Source: Thermoanaerobaculales bacterium
GTDB lineage: Bacteria; Acidobacteriota; Thermoanaerobaculia; Thermoanaerobaculales; Sulfomarinibacteraceae
Assembly (NCBI GenBank): GCA_025456385.1
Contig: JALOKS010000194.1
Location: 1 to 5,626, forward strand
Direction: 5' to 3'
DNA length: 5,626 nucleotides
The position numbers and the translations under genes are program-made. Below, piece after piece: positions 1-5,351 of this stretch. Every line of letters begins with the position of its first letter. The first letter of the stretch is position 1. The notes beneath the pieces are model-generated. The model searched no databases, was not told the origin of the DNA, and saw nothing but the letters and a program-made list of their open reading frames with translations.

Positions 1-552
1 GCGGGTGAGGTCGGAGCGGACGATCTGGCGGGAGGCGACGTCGATGTAATCGGTGCGGACGGCGCCGTCGGCGAGGGTCAGCACGAGCTTGAAGGCCTCG
101 CCGTCGGGGAGCTCCACGCGCCCGGCGAGCTCGACCCGGTGGCCCTTCTCGCGCCAGCCCACCAGCGGGCCCTCGAGGTCGCGTTGATCGAGGCCGGCGG
201 CCGAGTCGGCCTCCGGCGGCACCGCCTGGGGCTCGAACTGGCCCTGCAGGGGCGCGACCTGCCACCCCGTCGTCTCGTCGTGGGCGAAGACGCTGACTGT
301 CCCCTGGTAGCTGAACTCGAGCCGGAAGAGCCCCGGCCGCTTGCGTTCGCGGACCACCCGCGCGACCCGCCCGTCGCCGGCCGTCACCGTGCCGGTCTCG
401 CGGATCGAGGACAGGGCCCGCAGCCTCGCCTCGCCGCCGCGGGCGGCGAGGTGGGAGGCGACGATGGAGTCGACGCTGTCGACCGGCACGGTCGAGCTGC
501 ACGCTGCGGCCAGGGCGCCGAGAAGCGGCACCGCGCACCGGAACACCCGCAT
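1..552 (-). CDS. LolA-like outer-membrane lipoprotein, C-terminus beyond window
   Basis: The reading frame starts at ATG 552 and stays open for 184 codons to the window edge. A good Shine-Dalgarno (GGGAGGAG) lies just upstream. The N-terminus is a lipoprotein signal (MRVFRCAVPLLGALAAAC) with the lipobox ending at Cys18. Serine at +2 favours outer-membrane sorting by the usual rule. The body resembles proteins annotated as outer membrane lipoprotein-sorting protein (COG2834, LolA/LolB/RseB-type fold). Landmarks are an HLAARGG segment near residues 34-40, RALSSIRETG at about 45-54, basic-plus-PGLFRLEF at about 70-79, and TTGWQVAP near 94-101. These fit a half-barrel that binds acyl chains or lipid. 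The family is usually about 230-260 residues, so perhaps 50-70 are missing. It sits 17 bp after the TPR-like gene and is very likely co-transcribed with it. The exact ligand cannot be told from sequence. Confidence 0.82.
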   Translation of the reverse strand, partial: MRVFRCAVPLLGALAAACSSTVPVDSVDSIVASHLAARGGEARLRALSSIRETGTVTAGDGRVARVVRERKRPGLFRLEFSYQGTVSVFAHDETTGWQVAPLQGQFEPQAVPPEADSAAGLDQRDLEGPLVGWREKGHRVELAGRVELPDGEAFKLVLTLADGAVRTDYIDVASRQIVRSDLTR

Positions 553-569
553 GGCTCCTCCCGTGCCCA

Positions 570-1289
570 TCACCAGTTCCTCCCCACCGAGCCGCCGAGC
601 TCGATCGGCTGCTGCGGGGAGGCGGGCCAGGTCGTCGGCCCCGCGCCCCAGCCCCAGTAGACCGGATCGCCGTACCTCGGAAGGTCGCCGTGCACGAAGG
701 CCGCACTCTCGGCCTCCGCGTTGGCGCGCTCGGCAGCCTGCTCGGCCTCGATCTCGCGAACCCGCTCCTCGTTCGCCCGGCGTGCCGCCTCCTCGCCGGC
801 CTGGCGGTCGGCGAGGATCGCGCGCTGCTCGGCGGGAGTCATCCACTCACCCTCGAACTCGACGTAGCCGCGGGCGCGGTAGCCTTCTTCCTCGCTCACC
901 CACCGGCCGTCGAGCTGGACCCGGCCGAGGGCGCGGTTCGCCTCCTCGTCGTCCGGCAGGATCGCGAGCACCTGCGAGTAGGCCTCCTCGACCTGGCTCT
1001 GGAGGGCGTTGCCGCGCGCCCAGCGCGCGAGGTCGCGCCACGCCTCGGCGTCGCCGGCCGGGACCTCGGCGGCGCGTCTCCGGAACTCCTGCATCGGCGA
1101 GATCCCGCGCTCGATCGAGACCACGCTCGAGGCCCGCACCGTCAGGGTGCCGCCGCCGATGTCGACGGTCACCGACTCCCCGGTCTGCTCGATGATCTCG
1201 CCGCTGACCCTCCCGCCGCCCTTGAGGTGAACCTCGTCCGCGAAGGCCGGGAGAGCCGCCAGCGCAACCGCGACCACGAGTCGTCTCAC
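570..1289 (-). CDS. Secreted TPR-like protein with paired Trp motifs
   Basis: This 239-residue protein starts at GTG 1289, chosen because GGGAGG lies 5 nt upstream and a signal peptide follows at once (MRRLVVAVALAALPAFA, cleavage likely before Asp18). Residues 18-62 form a beta-rich segment (DEVHLKGGGRVSGEI, then alternating hydrophobics to VVSIERG) of a type common in exported proteins of Acidobacteria and Planctomycetes. Residues 66-122 look like about one and a half TPR helices pairs (AEAWRDLARWA, AYSQVLAILPDDEEANRALG). Two related motifs follow, LDGRWVSEEE at 126-135 and FEGEWMTPAE at 145-154. Residues 152-196 are a highly charged Ala/Glu/Arg helix, probably coiled coil. The tail is rich in Gly, Trp, Pro and Tyr. 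I recognise the architecture but no function; an envelope assembly or scaffold role is only inference. It is first in an operon with the lipoprotein gene. Confidence 0.82.
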   Translation of the reverse strand: MRRLVVAVALAALPAFADEVHLKGGGRVSGEIIEQTGESVTVDIGGGTLTVRASSVVSIERGISPMQEFRRRAAEVPAGDAEAWRDLARWARGNALQSQVEEAYSQVLAILPDDEEANRALGRVQLDGRWVSEEEGYRARGYVEFEGEWMTPAEQRAILADRQAGEEAARRANEERVREIEAEQAAERANAEAESAAFVHGDLPRYGDPVYWGWGAGPTTWPASPQQPIELGGSVGRNW

Positions 1290-1343
1290 GTCCGCCTCCC
1301 TGCCTGCCGCGACTGCCGGGGCGACGCGCCGAAGCGCGGTGCG

Positions 1344-1372
1344 AGTGTAGCACCGGGAGCCGTCAGTGCCGA
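1344..1372 (-). promoter_or_regulatory. Putative sigma70-like promoter for the TPR/lipoprotein operon
   Basis: On the minus strand TCGGCA (1372-1367, 4 of 6 to TTGACA) is followed by a 17-nt spacer and TACACT (1349-1344, 4 of 6 to TATAAT). It lies about 55 bp upstream of the GTG at 1289. The -10 and following bases (TACACTCG) are the same as in the other promoter candidate at 3907-3935, which strengthens both. No experimental support. Confidence 0.45.
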
Positions 1373-1399
1373 TCGGGGCCGCGGCGCGGCCACGCCTGA

Positions 1400-1449
1400 G
1401 GCGGCGCAGGAGGCCGCCGATCCGGAGCGGCTCCGCGCCGGGTGGCGCG
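1400..1449 (-). terminator. Cluster of GC hairpins downstream of sodN
   Basis: Three perfect short inverted repeats lie beyond the sodN stop: CGCGCC/GGCGCG (1434-1439 with 1444-1449, 4-nt loop), CGGAG/CTCCG (1423-1427 with 1431-1435, 3-nt loop, overlapping the first by two bases) and GGCGGC/GCCGCC (1400-1405 with 1413-1418, 7-nt loop). The first starts about 30 nt after the stop codon. None is followed by a T-run on the minus strand, so this is not a canonical intrinsic terminator. Its place between two same-strand transcription units fits an end-of-transcript or RNA-stabilising structure. In such GC-rich DNA, short stems also arise by chance. Confidence 0.33.
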
Positions 1450-1478
1450 AGCGTCGAGTGCCCGGGTCCGAGATCGTG

Positions 1479-1961
1479 CTAGTGCGAGTGGCCGCCCGCC
1501 TCGCCGAAGTAGGCGAGCCGGAAATTCGCCACGAGCTCGCGCAGGGTCGCGATCTCGGCGAGGTCGGTGCCCTGCTTGGCCTTCATGGCGTGAACCTGGA
1601 TGGCGTGCAGGAGGGCGAGCTTGTGCAGGTACTCCTTGGTTGCCTGCTCGTCCGCGTCGGCGGCCGGCAGCTTGATGCGCTGGGCCAGGAAGTAGGCGCC
1701 GACGATCTCGTCGAGCTGCCGGACGTGGTCCTCCTTGTTCATCACCCAGCGCACGAGCTGGTTGTAGTTCACCGGCTCGGACTTGCCGAGGGCGATGATC
1801 TCGTTCATGGACTTCTCGATGGTGGTGATGTGCTCTTCCATGAGCTGCACCCGCAGCTCGTCGTGGAAGATGCCGCAGGGGATCTGGCAGTGGGCGCCAG
1901 CCGGCGCGGCGAGCGCGAGGACGGCGGCGAGGGTGAGGGACGCGATGACGGCCTGCTTCAT
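1479..1961 (-). CDS. sodN: Nickel superoxide dismutase with Sec signal peptide
   Basis: A 160-residue precursor of Ni-containing superoxide dismutase, which disproportionates superoxide to oxygen and hydrogen peroxide. ATG 1961 is chosen because GGAGG lies 7 nt upstream. Residues 1-23 are a typical signal peptide: Lys2, a hydrophobic Ala/Leu core and AGA before the cleavage site. The next residues, HCQIPCGIF (24-32), are the Ni-hook (family pattern HCxxPCGxY). His1, Cys2 and Cys6 of the mature enzyme, the known Ni ligands, are all present; the usual Tyr9 is Phe. The rest is helical, as expected for the four-helix bundle (EEHITTIEKSMNEI, about 42-55; HVRQLDEIVGAYFLAQ, about 79-94; a last helix near 133-152). 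The mature chain would be about 137 residues, against 117 in Streptomyces SodN, and ends GGHSH. No SodX maturation protease is in the window. It is last in the four-gene run, 76 bp after the HtrA gene. Confidence 0.93.
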   Translation of the reverse strand: MKQAVIASLTLAAVLALAAPAGAHCQIPCGIFHDELRVQLMEEHITTIEKSMNEIIALGKSEPVNYNQLVRWVMNKEDHVRQLDEIVGAYFLAQRIKLPAADADEQATKEYLHKLALLHAIQVHAMKAKQGTDLAEIATLRELVANFRLAYFGEAGGHSH

Positions 1962-2002
1962 GTTTCATCCTCCAGAACGACCGGTCTGCCTGCGACAACC
2001 CT

Positions 2003-2029
2003 CGGCCGGCGGCTGATATTTCGCGGCCG
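2003..2029 (-). other. Inverted repeat between htrA-like gene and sodN
   Basis: CGGCCG occurs at 2003-2008 and 2024-2029, separated by 15 nt that include the AT-richer ATATTT. It can form a 6-bp stem in the transcript 9-35 nt after the protease stop and about 40 nt before the sodN start. There is no T-run after it. It could be a weak attenuator or RNA-processing site that sets sodN expression apart from the upstream genes, or chance, since CGGCCG is itself a palindrome common in GC-rich DNA. I see no convincing separate sodN promoter in this gap. Confidence 0.25.
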
Positions 2030-2037
2030 GAAGGAGC

Positions 2038-3084
2038 TCAGCGGTTGCCGACGGCTGTCGGTGTCGAGCCGAGGGTGATGACCGCGCCGCCGCGCAGGAG
2101 CTCGAGCTCGAAGCGCTGGTGGTCGCCGAGCTCCCGACCGTGCTCGCGGATCCGGCGCCGGAAGTCGGGCTCGCCGATGCGGATGCCGTGCACCGCGAGG
2201 ATGACGTCGCCGCCGAGGGTGAGCTTCTCGCCGGCGATATCCGCCGCCAGGCTGCCTGCGCGCAGGCCGAGAGCGGAGGCCGGCGATCCCGCCGCAACGG
2301 CTTCGACCAGGATTCCGGCGCGCTGGGGGAGGTTGAGGGCGCGCGCCAGCTCGCCCTCGACGAGCCGACCCTTGAGGCCGCTCCAGGCGGTGGGCTCGTC
2401 GATCAGCAGGCGCATGGCGAGGTTCGAGGTGACGACGAAGCCGATCCCCTGCGAACCGCCGCTCGCCGACAGAATGCTGCTGACAATGCCGACCACCTCG
2501 CCGCGGGTCGAGAACATCGGCCCGCCCGAGTTGCCCTGGTTGATGGCGGCGTCGGTCTGCAGCAGCTCCACGCCCTCGATGCCGCCGAGCAGTTGTCCGG
2601 TCGTGCGCCGGGCGCTCACGTGGCCGACCGACAGCGAGTGCGAGATGCCGTAGGGGGCGCCGATCACGAACACCTGCTCGCCGACCCGCACCGCGTCCGA
2701 GTTGCCGAGCGCGACCGGTTCGATGCCCGCCGGCACTGCCTCCGCCTGGACCAGGGCGACGTCGGCGTGCGGGTCGAGGGCCAGGATCCGCGCGCCCGCG
2801 ACCTCACCGGTGACGAAGCGCACCGCGACCCGGTCGGCGACCTCCACGACGTGGGCCGCGGTCATGATGCGGCCGTCCCTCGAGATCAGGAAGCCGGAGC
2901 CGAGGCTCGCGGTCTGCTCGGCGCCTCCCTCGCCGGCCGGCCCGCGGTGGGCGGCGAGGACCTCGACGACCGCCGGATCGACGGCCTGGAAGACATCGGC
3001 GAGCGGGCGCTCCTGGCCGGCACCGGGAAGTGACTGGGTCAGGCCGGCGACGACGAGCAGGCAGAGCAGCACACGGCGGTTCAC
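2038..3084 (-). CDS. HtrA/Deg-type S1C serine protease with one PDZ domain
   Basis: This 348-residue exported protease acts in envelope protein quality control. GTG 3084 is preceded by GAGGTG and starts a signal peptide (MNRRVLLCLLVVAGLTQSLPGAG, about 1-23). The trypsin-like domain covers about 28-228 and has the whole triad: His78 in TAAHVV, Asp108 in HADVALVQ and Ser186 in GNSGGPM. GSGFLIS (62-68) and the substrate-loop region IGFVVTSN (214-221) are also typical of the family. One PDZ domain covers about 240-335 (GILVEAVAAGSPASALGL, then GGDVILAVHGIRI). The length and single PDZ match DegS/HhoA-like members rather than two-PDZ DegP. No membrane anchor beyond the signal peptide is seen, so a soluble periplasmic enzyme is likely. 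It lies 34 bp after the EthD-like gene and 76 bp before sodN. Substrates are unknown; a link to SodN folding or turnover is inferred from position only. Confidence 0.93.
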   Translation of the reverse strand: MNRRVLLCLLVVAGLTQSLPGAGQERPLADVFQAVDPAVVEVLAAHRGPAGEGGAEQTASLGSGFLISRDGRIMTAAHVVEVADRVAVRFVTGEVAGARILALDPHADVALVQAEAVPAGIEPVALGNSDAVRVGEQVFVIGAPYGISHSLSVGHVSARRTTGQLLGGIEGVELLQTDAAINQGNSGGPMFSTRGEVVGIVSSILSASGGSQGIGFVVTSNLAMRLLIDEPTAWSGLKGRLVEGELARALNLPQRAGILVEAVAAGSPASALGLRAGSLAADIAGEKLTLGGDVILAVHGIRIGEPDFRRRIREHGRELGDHQRFELELLRGGAVITLGSTPTAVGNR

Positions 3085-3118
3085 CCACGCACCTCGGTGC
3101 GCCTGCCGCCGGTCGCCG

Positions 3119-3493
3119 CTAGGCGTTGCCGCTGAGCAGTGTCTCCTCAGCGGCGAAGAAGAAGCGCGAGCGGTCGAGGTCGATGAACAGCTCCTGGTGC
3201 TTCCGAAGGTCCTCGAGCACGGCGGCGACCCGAGGATCCGCTAGTGCTTCCCCGAGCCCGGCGGCGTTCGGCCAGCTGAGCTTCAGCACGCCGTCGTAGG
3301 GCTCGGCGGTGCCGCGGCTGAGCCGCACCTGCAGGTTCTGTTCGACTGCCAGGGTGGTGTTGACGACGAGGCCGACCGCCCCGGTCGCCTCGGCGAGGGC
3401 CTTCGCCTTCGCGGCGTATGCGCGCCAGTGCTCGCGGAACTCCGGAATCGAGAGGTCGGACCGACCCTTGACGCACTGGATGAAGCTGATCAT
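3119..3493 (-). CDS. EthD-like dimeric alpha/beta-barrel protein
   Basis: A 124-residue cytoplasmic protein without a signal peptide. ATG 3493 is chosen because GGGAG lies 4 nt upstream and the first strand of the fold starts immediately (MISFIQCVKG). The same frame is open far upstream, but that part overlaps the neighbouring gene in another frame and is not protein-like. The pattern matches the EthD family (PF07110, ferredoxin-like dimeric barrel): a first beta strand, LSIPEFREHWRAYAAK (14-29) as the first helix, YDGVLKLSWPN (66-76) as a central strand, and ALADPRVAAVLEDL (83-96) leading to FIDLDRSRFFFAAEE (103-117). EthD was named from ether-degradation loci, but most members are uncharacterised and range from small-molecule monooxygenase-like to accessory roles. 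The substrate cannot be predicted. It lies between the Cys-rich gene (46 bp) and the protease gene (34 bp), probably in one transcript. Confidence 0.83.
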   Translation of the reverse strand: MISFIQCVKGRSDLSIPEFREHWRAYAAKAKALAEATGAVGLVVNTTLAVEQNLQVRLSRGTAEPYDGVLKLSWPNAAGLGEALADPRVAAVLEDLRKHQELFIDLDRSRFFFAAEETLLSGNA

Positions 3494-3539
3494 GGCTCTC
3501 CCTTTCAGCCGATCGGCGGCGCCTCCGGGCCGCGCAGGG

Positions 3540-3875
3540 TCACTCGCGCGGTGCCCCGGCGGTGCACGCCGTCGTCGCCGAGGCCTCGCCGTCCGAGCAG
3601 CTGACCTCGCTCCAGCCGCCGCGGATGTCGGTGTTGCCGCAGTAGGTCCTGCCCTTGCTGTTCGGGTTGTTGAGGTAGGCGAGGATGCCCCCACAGCTCT
3701 CGTCGGGCCCGGGCGTCACCTCGCAGATGCCGGCGTGGCGGGGGTTCGCGAAGCAGCAGGGTGCCTGCAGGGTGATCGGGGTCTGGGTCGCCGGGTCATC
3801 GCCGGCGCCCGCTGCCGCGGCGCCGGTCAGGGCGAGCACGGCGAACGTGATGATGCCGGAATGTCTGATCGTCAT
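3540..3875 (-). CDS. Small secreted cysteine-rich protein, unknown family
   Basis: A 111-residue protein that I do not recognise. ATG 3875 is preferred: GGGGAGG lies 5 nt upstream and a signal peptide follows (MTIRHSGIITFAVLALTGAAAAGA, cleavage around 22-24). An in-frame GTG at 3905 would add ten residues ahead of the signal peptide and would lie upstream of the predicted transcription start. The mature part of about 87 residues has seven cysteines (40, 41, 51, 61, 79, 93, 104), beginning with a CC pair, so up to three disulfides and one free thiol, or metal binding, are possible. Recognisable stretches are ESCGGILAYLNNP (59-71) and GRTYCGNTDIRGGW (75-88), which look conserved and structured rather than low-complexity. 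It is first in the run leading to EthD-like, HtrA-like and SodN genes. Export and the shared transcript suggest an envelope role; nothing more can be said. Confidence 0.75.
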   Translation of the reverse strand: MTIRHSGIITFAVLALTGAAAAGAGDDPATQTPITLQAPCCFANPRHAGICEVTPGPDESCGGILAYLNNPNSKGRTYCGNTDIRGGWSEVSCSDGEASATTACTAGAPRE

Positions 3876-3906
3876 GGGAGCCTCCCCAGGTGGTGTTTGG
3901 ACCACG

Positions 3907-3935
3907 AGTGTACGCGTTCTGCCGTTGATTGTCGA
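3907..3935 (-). promoter_or_regulatory. Sigma70-like promoter for the Cys-rich/EthD/HtrA/sodN run
   Basis: On the minus strand TCGACA (3935-3930, 5 of 6 to TTGACA), a 17-nt spacer and TACACT (3912-3907, 4 of 6 to TATAAT) form the best promoter in the window. Transcription would begin near 3900, giving a leader of about 25 nt to the ATG at 3875. It lies in the 84-bp gap between divergent genes. No operator or regulator-binding repeat is obvious beside it. Confidence 0.55.
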
Positions 3936-3959
3936 TTATGATGTGGGCGGACCGATCGC

Positions 3960-5291
3960 GTGCGCATCCTGGAAAACCGCCACCGCCTCGACCTCCGCGG
4001 GCTGTCATGGTGGGAGCGCGCCCTGCTCCGGACCCTGCAGTTCTCGGCGGCGACGTGGCACCAGGCGAGGCGCGACCGGATCCTGATCCGGGCCTCGGGG
4101 CTGGCCTACTCGTCGCTGCTGGCGGCGGTCCCCCTGGTGGCGGTCGGCTTCGCTCTGCTCTCGGCCGTCGGCGCCTTCGATGATGTGAAGCTGAAGGTGC
4201 AGAAGCTGCTGTTCTCCCTGTTCCTGCCCGCGAGCCACGACGAGATCGCCTTCTATCTCGACCAGTTCGCCGGCGGGGCCGGCAAGCTGGGCCTGGTCGG
4301 CTTCCTCTTCCTCGTCCTCACCGCCGTCCTGCTCTTCGACGGCATCGAGGCGAGCTTCAACCAGGTCTGGCATGTCCGCGACAGGCGCCGTCTGGTCTTC
4401 AAGCTCAGCACCTACACGTCGGTGCTGATCTTCGGCACCTTGCTGATCGGCGCCAGCCTCACGATCTCGGCCCGCATCAAGACCGCACTCTTCCGCGGTC
4501 TGCTCGTCGACGTCGGCACGATCGAGCGAATCGGCAGCTGGCTCTTTCCCTTCGTCCTCACCTGCCTCGCCTTCTGGCTGATGTACGTCGTGATCCCGTA
4601 CACTCGCGTCCGCCGCACGAGCGGGCTGGCCGGCGCTCTGTTCGCGGGCGTGCTCTTCGAGCTCGCCAAGAACCTCTTCGCGAGCCTCGTCGGCCGGTCG
4701 GTGCGCTACTCGGCGCTCTACGGCTCCCTGGCGTTGGTCCCGATCTTCCTCATCTGGCTGTACGTCACCTGGATCATCGTCCTGATCGGGCTCGAGGTCG
4801 CTTTCGTCCACCAGCACTTCGCGGCCCTGGTCCGGAGCGGCGCCCGCGGCGAGCGCGACCTGGAGATGCGGCCCGTCGTCGGCCTCCAGCTCTTTCTGCA
4901 GCTCGCCCACCGCTTCGACTCGAGCAGAGACCCGCCGACGATCGACGAGCTGTCGAGCCGCTTCCTGGTGGCGACGGGGGTCGTCGAGAGCCACCTCCGA
5001 TGCCTGGTCGACGCCGGGCTCGCGCGGTGGGTTGAGTCCGGCGCGGGCGAGACGGGTGTGATGCCTGCTCGGCCGCTCGACTCGCTCCGGGTCCGCGAGG
5101 TCATCGAGGTGTTCCTGCCCCCCGACGACGAGGAGTTCCGGCAGCGGCCCATCGAGCTCGTCACGCTCTCTGTCCTCGAGGAGGTGCGGAAGGCGGGCTT
5201 TGCCGCGGTCGGCGAGACGACGGTGCGCGACCTGCTGCTGCGGCTCGGCGAGCCCGCGGCCTCCGGCGGGACGCCCTCCGTCCCGAGGTAG
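3960..5291 (+). CDS. YihY/BrkB-family membrane protein with C-terminal winged-helix-like domain
   Basis: A 443-residue inner-membrane protein of the YihY/virulence factor BrkB family (PF03631; older databases call it ribonuclease BN by error). GTG 3960 is the only start codon between an in-frame stop at 3939 and the conserved region; its ribosome site is weak (GGGCGGA) and no plus-strand promoter is evident. Six membrane segments fall at about 52-70, 110-128, 152-170, 194-213, 222-244 and 257-283. The signatures are ASGLAYSSLLAAVPL (45-59) near the first segment and YGSLALVPIFLIWLY (254-268) at the last. After it, residues 305-430 are soluble and helical. PTIDELSSRFLVATGVVESH (326-345), then LRCLVDAGLARWVES, reads as a helix-turn-helix with recognition helix and wing, a C-terminal extension seen in a subset of the family. 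Function is not settled; transport and envelope roles have been suggested. It is divergent from the SodN run. Confidence 0.92.
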   Translation: MRILENRHRLDLRGLSWWERALLRTLQFSAATWHQARRDRILIRASGLAYSSLLAAVPLVAVGFALLSAVGAFDDVKLKVQKLLFSLFLPASHDEIAFYLDQFAGGAGKLGLVGFLFLVLTAVLLFDGIEASFNQVWHVRDRRRLVFKLSTYTSVLIFGTLLIGASLTISARIKTALFRGLLVDVGTIERIGSWLFPFVLTCLAFWLMYVVIPYTRVRRTSGLAGALFAGVLFELAKNLFASLVGRSVRYSALYGSLALVPIFLIWLYVTWIIVLIGLEVAFVHQHFAALVRSGARGERDLEMRPVVGLQLFLQLAHRFDSSRDPPTIDELSSRFLVATGVVESHLRCLVDAGLARWVESGAGETGVMPARPLDSLRVREVIEVFLPPDDEEFRQRPIELVTLSVLEEVRKAGFAAVGETTVRDLLLRLGEPAASGGTPSVPR

Positions 5292-5303
5292 GATGAGGCG
5301 CGT

Positions 5304-5336
5304 GCGGGCGGTCGCCGATGCCGGAGGCCGGCCCGC
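5304..5336 (+). terminator. Possible weak hairpin after the BrkB gene
   Basis: GCGGGC (5304-5309) and GCCCGC (5331-5336) can pair across a 21-nt loop that itself holds GCC/GGC. It lies 13 nt after the stop codon and 15 nt before the methyltransferase start. No T-run follows, so termination here is doubtful and read-through into the methyltransferase gene is as likely. Confidence 0.2.
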
Positions 5337-5351
5337 CGCTGAAGGCGAGGC

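Noticed and set aside
139..1195. Overlapping plus-strand open frames opposite the lipoprotein and TPR-like genes
   Set aside because: Arg/Pro/Ser-rich or composition-driven translations with no ribosome site, lying antisense to supported genes.
2048..2061. CCGAC/GTCGG inverted repeat as a terminator of the protease gene
   Set aside because: It lies inside the last codons of the protease gene, has only 5 bp and no T-run.
690..2078. 462-codon open frame on the plus strand
   Set aside because: It runs antisense through the TPR-like gene, the gap, all of sodN and into the protease gene. Its translation is a GC-driven mixture without domain, and the minus-strand genes have clear families, signal peptides and ribosome sites.
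2119..3033. 304-codon open frame on the plus strand opposite the HtrA-like gene
   Set aside because: Asp/Arg/His/Ala-rich antisense shadow; the opposite strand has a full catalytic triad and PDZ domain.
3494..3694. Upstream extension of the EthD-like protein to an ATG at 3694
   Set aside because: The extra 67 residues are Arg/Thr/Ala-rich and overlap the Cys-rich gene in another frame; the ATG at 3493 has a good ribosome site and begins the fold.
3876..3905. Start of the Cys-rich protein at GTG 3905
   Set aside because: It lies upstream of the predicted transcription start, lacks a ribosome site and would put ten residues before a signal peptide; ATG 3875 has GGGGAGG in place.
3925..3942. 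TTGATT and TATGAT as a plus-strand promoter for the BrkB gene
   Set aside because: The two hexamers are only 6 nt apart, far from the 16-18 nt needed.
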